Positions 54,228 to 63,507 of a stretch of DNA of 64,000 nucleotides are shown here, in pieces. Below the pieces are notes generated by a model that searched no databases, was not told the DNA's origin, and saw only the letters and a program-made list of their open reading frames with translations. Position 1 is the stretch's first letter. Every line of letters begins with the position of its first letter. The position numbers were made by a program, and so were the translations under genes. Origin of the DNA: Prevotella sp. 10(H) (lineage in GTDB: Bacteria; Bacteroidota; Bacteroidia; Bacteroidales; Dysgonomonadaceae); contig NZ_JOMI01000003.1 in NCBI RefSeq assembly GCF_000711235.1, forward strand, positions 310,001 to 374,000, read 5' to 3'.

Positions 54228-54992
54228 GTGCCTGTTATTCTTCTCTGCAATCAGCTTTTTTAATTTATCAGGAGTTAATATCTCATTCGAATAATATTTG
54301 CCGTCTATAAATACAGTATAGGTGGTAATGGGAGCGACGTGTGCCTGCGCCATTTCCTTTGTCGTTATATGGTGAAGTCTGACAGGATATTCCGATTCCA
54401 AAATGACGGGTTCTAATAATTTTGTATAGGGAACTGTAAACGGGCACTGTGCTGTATAAAAAATATCGATACCTTTTATACCTTCGCCCATTCCCTTTTT
54501 GGCCGACTCTTTGAAGCGGGATAGAGGCGCAATATTGTCGAAGCGTTTAACCAATAATTCGAAATACGGAGGGCAGTTATCGCAGACTTCATAGCCTTGC
54601 CGCAGCATAAATGCCTTATCGGAAAGAAAAGGTTTCTTCTTTTGTCCCGCAATTAACGTTACACCTTTAAAGCCGTTCTGTCTAGCATCAGCCTCACATT
54701 CGGCAAGCAGTTGTTTGCCATAGCCATGTTCTTTGAAAGAACCTGATACCCAAAAGCAGTTAATCAGCATATAGCCGTTGGCCTCTACAGGCACCCATGC
54801 ATTCTCAGCAGGCAGGTATTCGATAAATACTTTTCCTCTTGCATCCAGCTTTTTGAACCTTAAGCCTTCCTGCATACGGCAGCTTAACCATTCTTTTTTA
54901 GCATTCACCCCGACTTCGGTAGATTTACTGCTCATCGAGCAACATATATGTTCGGTAGCTATATTTTCTTTTGTAAGTGTAATTATGTCCAT
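54222..54992 (-). CDS. GNAT acetyltransferase with C-terminal YoaP domain
   Basis: A 256-residue two-domain protein. GNAT domain at about 1-150 (acetyl-CoA motif SGSFKEHGYGKQLLAECEA near 82-100), then a thioredoxin-like YoaP domain at about 170-250 (DIFYTAQCPFTVPYTKLL, CxxT in place of CxxC, and APITTYTVFIDGKYYSNE). The acceptor is unknown. Last gene of a leftward run: zinc ribbon, AraC regulator, SPL-like radical SAM, then this one. Confidence 0.88.
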   Translation of the reverse strand: MDIITLTKENIATEHICCSMSSKSTEVGVNAKKEWLSCRMQEGLRFKKLDARGKVFIEYLPAENAWVPVEANGYMLINCFWVSGSFKEHGYGKQLLAECEADARQNGFKGVTLIAGQKKKPFLSDKAFMLRQGYEVCDNCPPYFELLVKRFDNIAPLSRFKESAKKGMGEGIKGIDIFYTAQCPFTVPYTKLLEPVILESEYPVRLHHITTKEMAQAHVAPITTYTVFIDGKYYSNEILTPDKLKKLIAEKNNRHL

Positions 54993-55010
54993 AGTTTGTA
55001 TTCTTAGTCT

Positions 55011-55877
55011 TTAAAACAAAGATAACTGTTTTCCTGTTTGTGGTGTATAAAATTTCATTTTTCCCGGCATACCTAGTCGTCCGGCCGTTTGAAGAAATTC
55101 TGCCCTCAACTCATTGTAATTGGTGTTGTTACAGATATATTGCTCTCCAAACATTTTCTCATAACGGTTTCTCATTTCGGGAAAGTATTTGTCGAAAGAT
55201 TGATAGAGATAGTCGCGCGAGCCTTTACGCAGCGTTACTCCCAACATAGGTATAATATACGATGCTCCGGCATCGGATGCCATCTCTACTATCGATCGGA
55301 TGTTCTCTTTCGTATCGTTGATGAATGGCAATAAAGGCATGAGCGTGACACCGGTATATATGCCGTTCTTAGCCAGTGTTTCTATAGCCTTAAAGCGGGC
55401 GGAAGTCGAAGATGCGTTAGGTTCCAACTTTTTAGCAAGAATATCGTCAGCCGTAGTAATAGTGATACTTACCGCTGCATATACTTTACTGATTTCCTGC
55501 AATAAATCTATATCCCTTAATACCAAGTCGCTTTTTGTAATGACATGAACGGGAAATCTTGTATCGGCAATAACTTTCATTGCCTTTCTTGTCATTTCCA
55601 GTTCTTTTTCGACAGGCATATAAGGATCGTTCATCGAACCTGTTCCTATTGTGCCTCGCAGGCGTTTACTTTTGATTTCCTTTACCAGCAGTTCGATCGC
55701 ATTCTTCTTAACCGATATCTGCGAAATATCACCAACGCCATAACATTCGCTGCGGGTATCGCAGTAGATGCAGCCGTGCTGGCATCCACGGTAGAGATTC
55801 ATGTTATAGGTGAGCCCGAACATGGTATCATTACCCTGCAATTTCGATAAAATGCTTTTAGCTTCGATATACTGCAT
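55011..55877 (-). CDS. SPL-like radical SAM protein
   Basis: Radical SAM enzyme of the spore-photoproduct-lyase-like family (Rv2578c type), 288 residues. The 4Fe-4S motif CQHGCIYC (CX3CX2C) is at 32-39. GTGSMNDPYMPVEKELEMTR near 79-98 and SITITTADDILAKKLEPNAS near 138-156 are family signatures. The substrate is unknown; some relatives are thought to repair DNA or act on nucleic acids. Start overlaps the AraC stop by one base (TGATG). Confidence 0.9.
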   Translation of the reverse strand: MQYIEAKSILSKLQGNDTMFGLTYNMNLYRGCQHGCIYCDTRSECYGVGDISQISVKKNAIELLVKEIKSKRLRGTIGTGSMNDPYMPVEKELEMTRKAMKVIADTRFPVHVITKSDLVLRDIDLLQEISKVYAAVSITITTADDILAKKLEPNASSTSARFKAIETLAKNGIYTGVTLMPLLPFINDTKENIRSIVEMASDAGASYIIPMLGVTLRKGSRDYLYQSFDKYFPEMRNRYEKMFGEQYICNNTNYNELRAEFLQTAGRLGMPGKMKFYTPQTGKQLSLF

Positions 55878-56767
55878 CAGGCTTCGTTTTTTAATTCTTT
55901 CCTGTTACGTTTTGCTACAGGAACATAGATTTCCGTAAGCAACTCGTCCGGTGATACATGATCCGGATTATTGAGATATTTTTCGAAACTGCCGCCGTTT
56001 CTCAGCTTGTATCCGCTTTCGGGGAGCCACCGGAAAAAGATATTGTAAAACATATCCAGCAAACCGTCGTATGGGCCTTTGAGTGTGAAGACAGCATACA
56101 ATCCGCCTCCGATATTCAGTATGCCGAATGGTCCGGTCGGCTTAACTTCCTTGCTTGTAGTGATGCAGGCATAGAACCGGCAATTTTCGGGAGCGGTGAT
56201 GGTCGGGTTATCAAAGCTCAGACCTATAAATTCTGTGGTTTTGTCTACCAAACTATTCTTTTTGGCAAACTGTCCAAGTTTTTTCCATGCTGCGCGGTAT
56301 GAATCGGGAGAACCGTACCAGTCGATAATACGGATATAAACAACTTTTTTGGGTGGGACTTCCCGCATTTCGGGAGCCAGTTCCATAATTTTACGTTCGT
56401 TCCTTCCAAAAAAATTGAACGGGTCTTTATCCTGTGAGCGATAAGCAGATGGAGAAACGCCGAAATGCTTTTTGAAAGCTTTCGATAAAGCATATTTTGT
56501 ACCATATCCGGTTTTGGCAGCTATCTCATCCAGACTGAAACGGGTAGTTTGCAGATATTCGGCAATGTATTCGAGCCTCAGGCGATTGATATATTCTCCG
56601 ATGTTTTCCCCGATAACAGTTTTGAATATGCGGTGGAAATGATATTCGGATATGTTGGCAATCCCAGCCAGATGCTTTATATCAGGAGCGTCGAACAGGT
56701 GATGATTGATATAATCGATCACCCTGTTGACGGCCTTTTCGTATTCGTTTCTCGTATTCTCTTTCAT
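55877..56767 (-). CDS. AraC family regulator with GyrI-like domain
   Basis: A 296-residue transcription factor. AraC HTH pair at about 8-108 (INHHLFDAPDIKHLAGIANISEYHFHRIFK, split by helices, and second HTH TRFSLDEIAAKTGYGTKYAL) and a C-terminal GyrI-like effector domain at about 130-290 (PPKKVVYIRIIDWYG, NIGGGLYAVFTLKGPY). Such proteins (Rob/BmrR-like) bind small hydrophobic molecules. It overlaps the radical SAM gene and follows the zinc-ribbon gene by 6 bp, so it may control this operon. Confidence 0.92.
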   Translation of the reverse strand: MKENTRNEYEKAVNRVIDYINHHLFDAPDIKHLAGIANISEYHFHRIFKTVIGENIGEYINRLRLEYIAEYLQTTRFSLDEIAAKTGYGTKYALSKAFKKHFGVSPSAYRSQDKDPFNFFGRNERKIMELAPEMREVPPKKVVYIRIIDWYGSPDSYRAAWKKLGQFAKKNSLVDKTTEFIGLSFDNPTITAPENCRFYACITTSKEVKPTGPFGILNIGGGLYAVFTLKGPYDGLLDMFYNIFFRWLPESGYKLRNGGSFEKYLNNPDHVSPDELLTEIYVPVAKRNRKELKNEA

Positions 56768-56773
56768 TCACGG

Positions 56774-57049
56774 TTATGCCTGCGCCCAGCGTTTCAGGGT
56801 GGGGAAGTACTGTTTCATCTGTTCTATGGCCTGCTCTTTAGTGAGTGCCTGTTCGGTATCTTTATTAAAATCGTCCAGATATTGTACACAATGGTCGATC
56901 ATTTCATCCATTGTAACATCTTCGGTAAAGTTACCGTTGGCAAAACAATATGTGCAATATTCTTCGTTTTTACTCTGGTCTGCATTTGTACCGAAATCTT
57001 CACTAACATTTAGCGGCATACCGCAACTCTGACAAAATTTTTGATCCAT
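56774..57049 (-). CDS. Putative zinc-ribbon protein
   Basis: A 91-residue protein with two Cys pairs, FCQSCGMPL (5-13) and EEYCTYCFANG (30-40), as in the putative zinc-ribbon family PF12674, then a helical tail ending MKQYFPTLKRWAQA. Cytoplasmic. First gene of the leftward run, 6 bp before the AraC gene. Function unknown. Confidence 0.88.
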   Translation of the reverse strand: MDQKFCQSCGMPLNVSEDFGTNADQSKNEEYCTYCFANGNFTEDVTMDEMIDHCVQYLDDFNKDTEQALTKEQAIEQMKQYFPTLKRWAQA

Positions 57050-57254
57050 AATAGCTTTTTTAATAATTAATACTAATACAAATGAAAGGATTTGTGTAAT
57101 AAATAAAGTTATCCATTCTTGCTAAAATTAGGATATTTTTTATCAGTCGGTTAATTAAAGTTAAACAAATTAACACTGATTAATCCTTCACGTCATTATT
57201 ATATCAAAGATACAAAGAGATGAAAATTAGTATTCACCTTTAATACTAAAAGTT

Positions 57255-57989
57255 ATGAAAAAGTTATTATTGGCATTCGCATTATTTATAGGTGCTGCTT
57301 CACTTTACAACACTGCCGAAGCTCAAAACGTAAATATAAGCATCAATATAGGGCGTCAGCCCGCATGGGGTCCCGTAGGATATGATTATGTAGGATATTA
57401 TTATTTTCCTGATATAGACTGTTATTACGACGTAAATGTAGGAATGTTCTATTATCAGAACAGGGGAAGATGGATATCGGCTCGTTATCTGCCTTATTCT
57501 TACCGCAATTACGACCTTTACGGAATGTATAAAGTAGTATTGAATGTGCACGAACCATGGCGTTATCATCACAACCACTACAGAGATTATGCAAGGTACA
57601 GAGGACACCGTAACCAGATCGTAATCCGCGACAGCCGCGATCACAGGTACCATAGCAGCCGCAACAACAGGGTAGCATGGTATTCGGGAAACAAGAAAAA
57701 CAATCACAGAGACGATCACAAATATAACAGCGGGCGTCCGAGTTATAACAATAAGAAAGACAAAGATCATCGTAAAGAATATAACGCGAATAAGAGCAGG
57801 GATAACAAACGGCCTGACTATAGCAATAAAAACAACCGTCCAGACAGAAAGGACAATGTAAAAAGCCGCCCGTCTACAAGTCGCGAAAACAAACGAGAAA
57901 GCAGTAGCAGGACTGTACGTTCTTCATCCGAGAAAAGCAATCTGAGGATGGCATCGAATACCGGATCGGGACGAAGCAGCAGAAGATAG
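57255..57989 (+). CDS. Secreted Tyr/Arg/Asn-rich protein
   Basis: A 244-residue exported protein, signal peptide to about 24 (NTAEAQ). The middle (30-110) is Tyr-rich (YDYVGYYYFPDIDCYYDV, then RGRWISARYLP); the last 120 residues are strongly basic and of low complexity (Asn, Lys, Arg, Asp, Ser). The pattern matches a Bacteroidota family without function. The tail resembles adhesive or polyanion-binding proteins. Monocistronic with a terminator downstream. Confidence 0.82.
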   Translation: MKKLLLAFALFIGAASLYNTAEAQNVNISINIGRQPAWGPVGYDYVGYYYFPDIDCYYDVNVGMFYYQNRGRWISARYLPYSYRNYDLYGMYKVVLNVHEPWRYHHNHYRDYARYRGHRNQIVIRDSRDHRYHSSRNNRVAWYSGNKKNNHRDDHKYNSGRPSYNNKKDKDHRKEYNANKSRDNKRPDYSNKNNRPDRKDNVKSRPSTSRENKRESSSRTVRSSSEKSNLRMASNTGSGRSSRR

Positions 57990-58043
57990 AAAATAATAGA
58001 TACAAGTAATAAGGTTTAGGTAAAAAAAGGTTTAGTGAATCAG

Positions 58044-58085
58044 ACTAAGGGTGTATATCGCTTTAGATATACATCTTAGTTTTTA
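58044..58085 (+). terminator. Terminator after the Tyr/Arg-rich gene
   Basis: ACTAAG and CTTAGT plus TGTATATC and GATATACA form a stacked stem with a six-base loop, followed by TTTTT. Confidence 0.85.
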
Positions 58086-58141
58086 TGTTAGATATCAACA
58101 ACTTATTTGTATATTTGTTATATAATAAAAACGTGGAGCAG

Positions 58142-58558
58142 ATGAAAAAATATATAATAATCACTCTTCTTTTATTCAGCATTCTTCCGATACTTAAATC
58201 CCAGAATGATACTTCCATTAAGAAAGAAGATATTGTAGGTAGATGGATCGAAGAAAAGCGGATAGAAGGCGATAATGTAAAAATGGCCGGAGAATATGCC
58301 GATACATACATATTCAAAGATAATATGATTTACCATAAAGGTGAGGCTGCAGAGGGGGTCATATTATTTAATGTTGCAGGCTGGTACGAAGTGCAGGGGG
58401 ATATTATTTCTATCTTCTACAACAATTACCTGATGGACAAATCGGAAAGGCAGAAGCCCGAAAAAATGCAGTTTAAGATACTTAATTTAACCGAGAGTGA
58501 GATGTTTGTTCTTGTTTCTGATAACGGCCGTGAATACAAGATGCTGCTAAAGAAATAA
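58142..58558 (+). CDS. Small exported protein, lipocalin-like
   Basis: A 138-residue exported protein; signal peptide to about residue 21 (ILKSQ). After it DIVGRWIEEKR opens a beta-rich domain (TYIFKDNMIYHKGEA, WYEVQGDIISIFYNN) like the small lipocalin-like families of Bacteroidota. Start at the ATG at 58142; the upstream 19 codons overlap the terminator region. No neighbour gives a clue to the role. Confidence 0.75.
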   Translation: MKKYIIITLLLFSILPILKSQNDTSIKKEDIVGRWIEEKRIEGDNVKMAGEYADTYIFKDNMIYHKGEAAEGVILFNVAGWYEVQGDIISIFYNNYLMDKSERQKPEKMQFKILNLTESEMFVLVSDNGREYKMLLKK

Positions 58559-58731
58559 CATAATTCATATAATAATTCCTGCCTGATTTCGTTTCTTAGA
58601 TTAGTAATACTGTTAAAAATGAGGGCTAAACCCTGTATATAAGTAAAAAAGAGGTTGTTCAGGCAATTTTTGATTCAATAATTCATATCTTTGTATATCA
58701 ATAATACACAATGGTTCATTACTACAATACA

Positions 58732-59709
58732 ATGAAAAAAATCCTATATATTTTATCACTTATGGCTTTGGTTTTGTCTGGTTGCGTAAACAATTCGGAT
58801 GAACCTCAACCACCCGTTGTTCCACCTCCTGCACCACCTATAGTGGCCACATCTGCCGATTTGCTCGGTACGTGGGAGACATATTACTATATGAAGGAAA
58901 TATATTTTATGTATCAGAATGGCGACAAAAAGGTATTTCCCGGACTGAGACTAACGGATTATGACGGATACAGGACTCAATTTTACGAAGAAGACGGCAA
59001 GTACAAATACAAAAGCTTTAATGTTGTAGGCAACGTAAATGATGAAGGAACATACAGTGCCCTTAAAGATACTGTCTATTTCAGAATCTTGGCGAAAAAC
59101 GGCGTTCCGGCAGATAGTACTACCAAGCATGTTATACGACGGCTGGAACCGGATAAAGGAATATTAAAGACCGATGATATATATTACGGTACTACAGCAG
59201 GAAGCGGTTATAAATACGAAATAATAGACACGCGTGCACACCGTAATACGGCTATTGCGCCCACCTTTTCGGATGCTTCGCCTGCAAAGGTGATGATCGA
59301 TTTTGCTGAAATGTCGAAGGCGCCATGGGATGTAATAGGGGGGGCATATTACCGTAATGGTAGTTACTATTCGTATGAATCAGAAATAATTGATAAAGCC
59401 TTAGTAAAGTCTGAGACCACATATGAATTTTATACAAGAAGTGATAATCAGAAAATGTGTAAGATTTCTTCTTTGTATCCGGACACTAACGAGAGAGGCG
59501 AAGAGACTTACGAATTAATGATATTCGATGATGTAATTTATTTCTTTTTTGAAGATAGTGGAAAACTTGCAGATTTTAATATGTGGGTTACATCCTGGAA
59601 AACTGAAAACGGAGTAAATAAATTTATAGACAAGAAGTGGGACCGTTATAATAATGATATATCGATTGTAGTGCAAGTAGAGCATCACCTTACACAACGC
59701 AGGAATTAA
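58732..59709 (+). CDS. Lipoprotein with two repeated beta domains
   Basis: A 325-residue lipoprotein, lipobox LSGC (C18), then a Pro-rich spacer (PPVVPPPAPP). Two beta-rich halves follow, one starting LLGTWETYYY near 44 and one near 190; each has strand patterns like lipocalin-like domains. Not assigned to a family. -7-like TATCTTTG at 58686-58693 lies 38 bp upstream. The start is the ATG at 58732. Confidence 0.75.
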   Translation: MKKILYILSLMALVLSGCVNNSDEPQPPVVPPPAPPIVATSADLLGTWETYYYMKEIYFMYQNGDKKVFPGLRLTDYDGYRTQFYEEDGKYKYKSFNVVGNVNDEGTYSALKDTVYFRILAKNGVPADSTTKHVIRRLEPDKGILKTDDIYYGTTAGSGYKYEIIDTRAHRNTAIAPTFSDASPAKVMIDFAEMSKAPWDVIGGAYYRNGSYYSYESEIIDKALVKSETTYEFYTRSDNQKMCKISSLYPDTNERGEETYELMIFDDVIYFFFEDSGKLADFNMWVTSWKTENGVNKFIDKKWDRYNNDISIVVQVEHHLTQRRN

Positions 59710-59727
59710 TATCATTCAATATAAAAC

Positions 59728-59761
59728 AAAGCAGGGCAAATAAAACTTATTGCCCTGCTTT
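59728..59761. terminator. Bidirectional terminator
   Basis: AAAGCAGGGCAA and TTGCCCTGCTTT, perfect 12-bp stem with a ten-base loop and T-rich tail to the right, between convergent lipoprotein genes. It overlaps the last codons of the leftward gene. Confidence 0.85.
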
Positions 59762-60136
59762 TTTATATATCCATATATTATCTGTTACAGAAAGGATCAG
59801 CGAATCGGCTGAAAGAAGATCGATATCCAGTTTGCGGAATGGCTTATCATCCTTATAAAGCCTTAGCTCATAATTGCGGATGACGAAAGTAAAATCTATT
59901 GTATCCTTAATGTCGGACATATGCTGCGAACACTTGTTACCCTCGAAGATAAGGAAAGTAAGCTCTTTGTTATAATCTACATTTACAGTATCATACATCA
60001 CAGTTCTTTCGGCATCGGCTAACACCCATTTGCCCTGTATCAACCCTGTATTCACACGATCACTGTCGTATGGAGTACAGCTGTAGATACAAATTCCTAA
60101 AATGAATAAGATTGCGATACTAACCTTTCTGTTCAT
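59747..60136 (-). CDS. Small lipoprotein, lipocalin-like
   Basis: A 129-residue lipoprotein, lipobox IYSC (C20). The body (IQGKWVLADAERTVM, ELTFLIFEGNKCSQH, FTFVIRNYELRLYKDD) has the strand pattern of lipocalin-like Bacteroidota lipoproteins. Its last codons form one arm of the terminator at 59728-59761. Monocistronic, function unknown. Confidence 0.75.
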   Translation of the reverse strand: MNRKVSIAILFILGICIYSCTPYDSDRVNTGLIQGKWVLADAERTVMYDTVNVDYNKELTFLIFEGNKCSQHMSDIKDTIDFTFVIRNYELRLYKDDKPFRKLDIDLLSADSLILSVTDNIWIYKKAGQ

Positions 60137-60305
60137 GCAAATTGCGTATTTAGTGCAAAATAAGAAATTATTTTCGATTCGGTACTTCAGTCATTAAAAA
60201 ATCTGCATTACACAATAAAGATATTCTTTTTCCTGCTATATTTGTTCAGGATATTCATGTGGAGCAATATCCGGTAAAAATAAATAACACAATAAAACTA
60301 TAGGT

Positions 60306-60674
60306 ATGAAAACGTTGGGTAATATAATCTGGGTAATTTTCGGAGGTTTCATGATAGCACTGGAATATTTTATTGCAGGCTTTCTTATGATGATCACTAT
60401 AATAGGTATCCCTTTCGGCATCCAGTCTTTTAAAATGGGTATCCTTGCATTATGGCCGTTTGGAAGTAAAGTGGTCGAGGACGAGAAGTCTAACGGCTGC
60501 CTTAGTCTGGTGATGAATATAATCTGGATTATTATCGGCGGATTCTGGATCGCGCTTACCCACCTGTTTTGGGGTGTTATCTTCTGTATAACTATAATAG
60601 GTATCCCTTTCGGAAAGCAGCATTTCAAATTAATACATCTTGCCCTGTTCCCTTTCGGGAAGAAGGTAGAATAA
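60306..60674 (+). CDS. YccF domain membrane protein
   Basis: A 122-residue inner-membrane protein of the YccF family with two copies of the domain: LGNIIWVIFGGFMIALEYF near 4-22 and MNIIWIIIGGFWIALTHLF near 66-84, each followed by ITIIGIPFGxQxFK and a PFGxK loop. Four helices in total. Function is unknown in the family. Its stop is one base from the stop of the convergent large membrane protein. Confidence 0.93.
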   Translation: MKTLGNIIWVIFGGFMIALEYFIAGFLMMITIIGIPFGIQSFKMGILALWPFGSKVVEDEKSNGCLSLVMNIIWIIIGGFWIALTHLFWGVIFCITIIGIPFGKQHFKLIHLALFPFGKKVE

Positions 60675-60675
60675 T

Positions 60676-62433
60676 TTATTTCGGTCTGAATCCCTCCTGG
60701 AGGCTTTCACCCCGCGTAGTTACAGTGCTTATATCCTGATACTTTCCGGGTTCATCGGCTTTCAGGACAGTGCCGGGAAACGGACTTTCGAAACAGACAA
60801 ACCGGCCATCGGGTATTTCCGGTGATTTACTGATGTAAATAGTATCGCCGTTATCCAGTTTATAAGGATGAAATTCGTCTTTATATAATGTCAGCGATTT
60901 CAGTAATTCCCTGTATGGGTATTGTTTTACTAGGATATCCGATACAGGCCTGCTGTCTGCCTTAGGTGTTCCCAGATCGAACATATTATAGAACTTCACA
61001 GAGCGGCTCACTGCCCAATATCCCATCAACAGGGCAAATCCCGAAAGATATATAATTCCTGCTTTAGGAAAATATTTTTCTTTCTGTGTATATAATAACA
61101 GATACAATATATAGAATACAACGGCAAATAGTATTCCTCCTATAAATCGCGGATCGGGGCTGCTCAGATACCAGATGCCTATAGTTACGATTAACAATAG
61201 ATATACGAAATAAACGGTTTTGTCGATATATTTCTTCCTGATCAGGCAGTATAGTACAACGAAAGGGGAGAGCAGGGTAGGGGCTATAAACATCAGGTTC
61301 ATAATCCATCGGTTTATGCCGAAATAACTGCTCAGTTCGGGGTTTGCTATTTCTCTTAATATATCATTAAGTATTCGGATACCGCATGATAGAATAAAAT
61401 CACGCTCTTCTACAGCTACATAGCGAGGCACTTTCCAGTCTACCGAAAACAGGTCTATTTCATATAAAGGGAAAATGAGGTAACCGGATATGATGACGTT
61501 TCTGATGAACCACAATATTAAAATAGTCGCAGACGACAGGATAAGAAAAGTTACTACACGATATTCTTTTTTCCTTATAATAGTTATCAATATATATAAG
61601 GAAATTAGGCAAAGCGGTAATATTGTAAGTTTAAATGTTACCAGTACAACAGGAATAAGGAAGTAGAATAATTGCTTTCTTCTGATTTTATCGGGGTATA
61701 ATAAGAGCTTGGCAATCAGGTATAACGATATCAGGTTTGGAATGGCATCTGTAGATGTTGCAGCCAGTGAATATCCGAATGTAAATATATATCCTGTTAC
61801 TATTAGTAATAATGCCATCCGTTTAATTTCAAATCCTGATTGTATAATTTCTTTTATAGTCCAGCAGATTATTACTGCCAATACTAAGACTTGTAGGCTG
61901 TAAACCGCTTCTCCAAACAAAAAGCGAAAACTAAATATTGCTGACAGCAGCAGATAATTGGAATTGAAACCGAAGCGATGTTCTATATTTCCTAATCCGG
62001 GAACAATTGAAAATTCTTCATTCCAGCGTATATTTTGCTGGTGATAGAGTAGGGAGTCGAACACTCCTACCTGCCATAGTACGGCGACCATTAATCCTAG
62101 TACGGGAATAATGAAAAGTAACGATTGGAAAAGAGAGAAACGGGAGAATCCGGATTTTATATTTTTTAGAATATCCTTAAAATGATTTCTGCGTACTCCC
62201 CAATATATAATGCTGAAAAGTATAAAGATCAGCAATACATAATGGTTGGACGGCAACCAAAACGAAAAAACTGACAATGGTATAAGTGTAAAGCACATCC
62301 CAAGCAGGAATGTATCGGTAAGTCCGTATTGTTCGTCTTGCTTGCAAAGTTTGTTATACAGGGAAACAAGTGCGTCTCCCATCGATAGGAAAACTACTGA
62401 GATAGCAATCCATGATATGATGATAGCGAGCAT
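60676..62433 (-). CDS. Polytopic membrane protein, possibly LIC_10190-like
   Basis: A 585-residue inner-membrane protein with about thirteen hydrophobic helices and a C-terminal periplasmic domain of about 100 residues. Overall arrangement recalls GT-C glycosyltransferases or the LIC_10190 membrane family; the large loop HQQNIRWNEEFSIVPGLGN near 131-150 would be periplasmic. I see no decisive motif. It may add sugars to a lipid-linked glycan, but that is a guess. Confidence 0.75.
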   Translation of the reverse strand: MLAIIISWIAISVVFLSMGDALVSLYNKLCKQDEQYGLTDTFLLGMCFTLIPLSVFSFWLPSNHYVLLIFILFSIIYWGVRRNHFKDILKNIKSGFSRFSLFQSLLFIIPVLGLMVAVLWQVGVFDSLLYHQQNIRWNEEFSIVPGLGNIEHRFGFNSNYLLLSAIFSFRFLFGEAVYSLQVLVLAVIICWTIKEIIQSGFEIKRMALLLIVTGYIFTFGYSLAATSTDAIPNLISLYLIAKLLLYPDKIRRKQLFYFLIPVVLVTFKLTILPLCLISLYILITIIRKKEYRVVTFLILSSATILILWFIRNVIISGYLIFPLYEIDLFSVDWKVPRYVAVEERDFILSCGIRILNDILREIANPELSSYFGINRWIMNLMFIAPTLLSPFVVLYCLIRKKYIDKTVYFVYLLLIVTIGIWYLSSPDPRFIGGILFAVVFYILYLLLYTQKEKYFPKAGIIYLSGFALLMGYWAVSRSVKFYNMFDLGTPKADSRPVSDILVKQYPYRELLKSLTLYKDEFHPYKLDNGDTIYISKSPEIPDGRFVCFESPFPGTVLKADEPGKYQDISTVTTRGESLQEGFRPK

Positions 62434-62482
62434 CTTCGATTAAAATTTGTATATAAAGATACGGGTTTTCTTTTTATTGCTG

Positions 62483-62968
62483 TTATTGACCGTAATCGCA
62501 GACGAAAAAGAAAGTATAATCACCAACTGTTTCACTGTCGACATTCAGCCATTTGATATTATTTTTTGCCGGAGTTGTTTTAGCAATCCTTTTGCCTGCC
62601 GAATCGAAATCTTCTACCGATAATATTCTAAATCTCTTATTAGTACATTCATACAGGCAATTGTATATGCAATAGCTGAAATCGTTCCATTTGTCCGCTT
62701 TTTCGGGCTTTCCTAATTTTATATATTCGTCACGTATCTTATCTACATAGATTTTTTTACTTTCCGGAGATATATAAACTCTTTTTTCGCGTGCGTATGC
62801 TATAGGCCCTTCATGCCTTATACTCAAAGTATCAGTATATATTTCCACATCTTCGGCAACGGCTATATTAAACCAACCCTCACCCCGAGGCTTCGATGCG
62901 TTTCCAGATGTCGTCTTGCAACCTGATAATAGAAAGAGAATGCTTATGAGTAAATAGATATATTTCAT
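62483..62968 (-). CDS. Lipoprotein, unknown function
   Basis: A 161-residue lipoprotein, lipobox LSGC (C17). The body has alternating strands and helices (AVAEDVEIYTDTLSIRH, FSYCIYNCLYECTNKRF) without a recognised domain. Start at the ATG at 62968, because a -7-like CAAAGATA at 62991-62998 would sit inside the longer frame to 63013. Monocistronic. Confidence 0.72.
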   Translation of the reverse strand: MKYIYLLISILFLLSGCKTTSGNASKPRGEGWFNIAVAEDVEIYTDTLSIRHEGPIAYAREKRVYISPESKKIYVDKIRDEYIKLGKPEKADKWNDFSYCIYNCLYECTNKRFRILSVEDFDSAGKRIAKTTPAKNNIKWLNVDSETVGDYTFFFVCDYGQ

Positions 62969-63060
62969 TTTCTCCGGATATTGGTTCATACAAAGATAAG
63001 CTATATCATTCACATCAAGATAAATGCCTCATGGCTTTTTCAGTTTTTTATCTATATTGT

Positions 63061-63346
63061 TTTAGCTTCTAGCCATTAGCTGATAGCTTTTAGCTCTTTG
63101 ATATATTAGTTACAAGTTACTTTGCCCTTCGGGAAGTTACAAGTTACAAGTTTTCGTTTTTGCGTTATCAATTGTCCGTTGATAAACGTTACTTTTGTTA
63201 CCTTTTAACTATATATTGTTAATAAACGTAATTAAACATGAGTCATGAGTGACTGCTTTTCACTTTTCATTGTCACATCAGCACATTTGCTTATTTGCTC
63301 ATTGATTTTCCGTTACTTTCGTTACTTTTTAACTAAATATGGTTAA
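63061..63346 (+). repeat. Dispersed intergenic repeat, locus 3
   Basis: Two direct 36-bp units at 63187-63222 and 63311-63346 (124 bp apart). Shares with locus 1 (9361-9645), in the same order: 'agctgatagc', 'agctctttga', 'ttacaagttac' iterations, the first unit, a 'gagt(a/c)atgagtga.tgctttt' block, 'ttcattg.cacat', 'tttgctcatt', and the second unit. Confidence 0.85.
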
Positions 63347-63411
63347 TATATGTATAATTGAGACAGTTTTAGAGATTAAAAATAAGCCTGTAAAAATTTT
63401 TTCATTTTTCT

Positions 63412-63441
63412 TGTAACAAATTTTCAGCCTGTTCCGTCATA
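63412..63441 (+). promoter_or_regulatory. ECF-sigma-type promoter of the DUF4252 gene
   Basis: TGTAACA (63412-63418), 16-base spacer, CGTCATA (63435-63441). AAC in the -35 and CGTC in the -10 are the usual ECF marks. About 65 bp before the start codon. The sigma factor that reads it is unknown. Confidence 0.55.
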
Positions 63442-63507
63442 GTAATTGAAAGCAGATGAAAGCGCGCATCTCACTTTGATTTACTAACTATTATTACAGG
63501 AACTATT

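Larger units (their letters stand above)
62969..63507. other. Divergent intergenic region with repeat locus 3 and ECF-type promoter
   Basis: 539 bp between a leftward lipoprotein gene and a rightward DUF4252 gene. It contains the third copy of the dispersed repeat (63061-63346) and an ECF-like promoter (63412-63441), annotated separately. No ORF. Confidence 0.6.
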
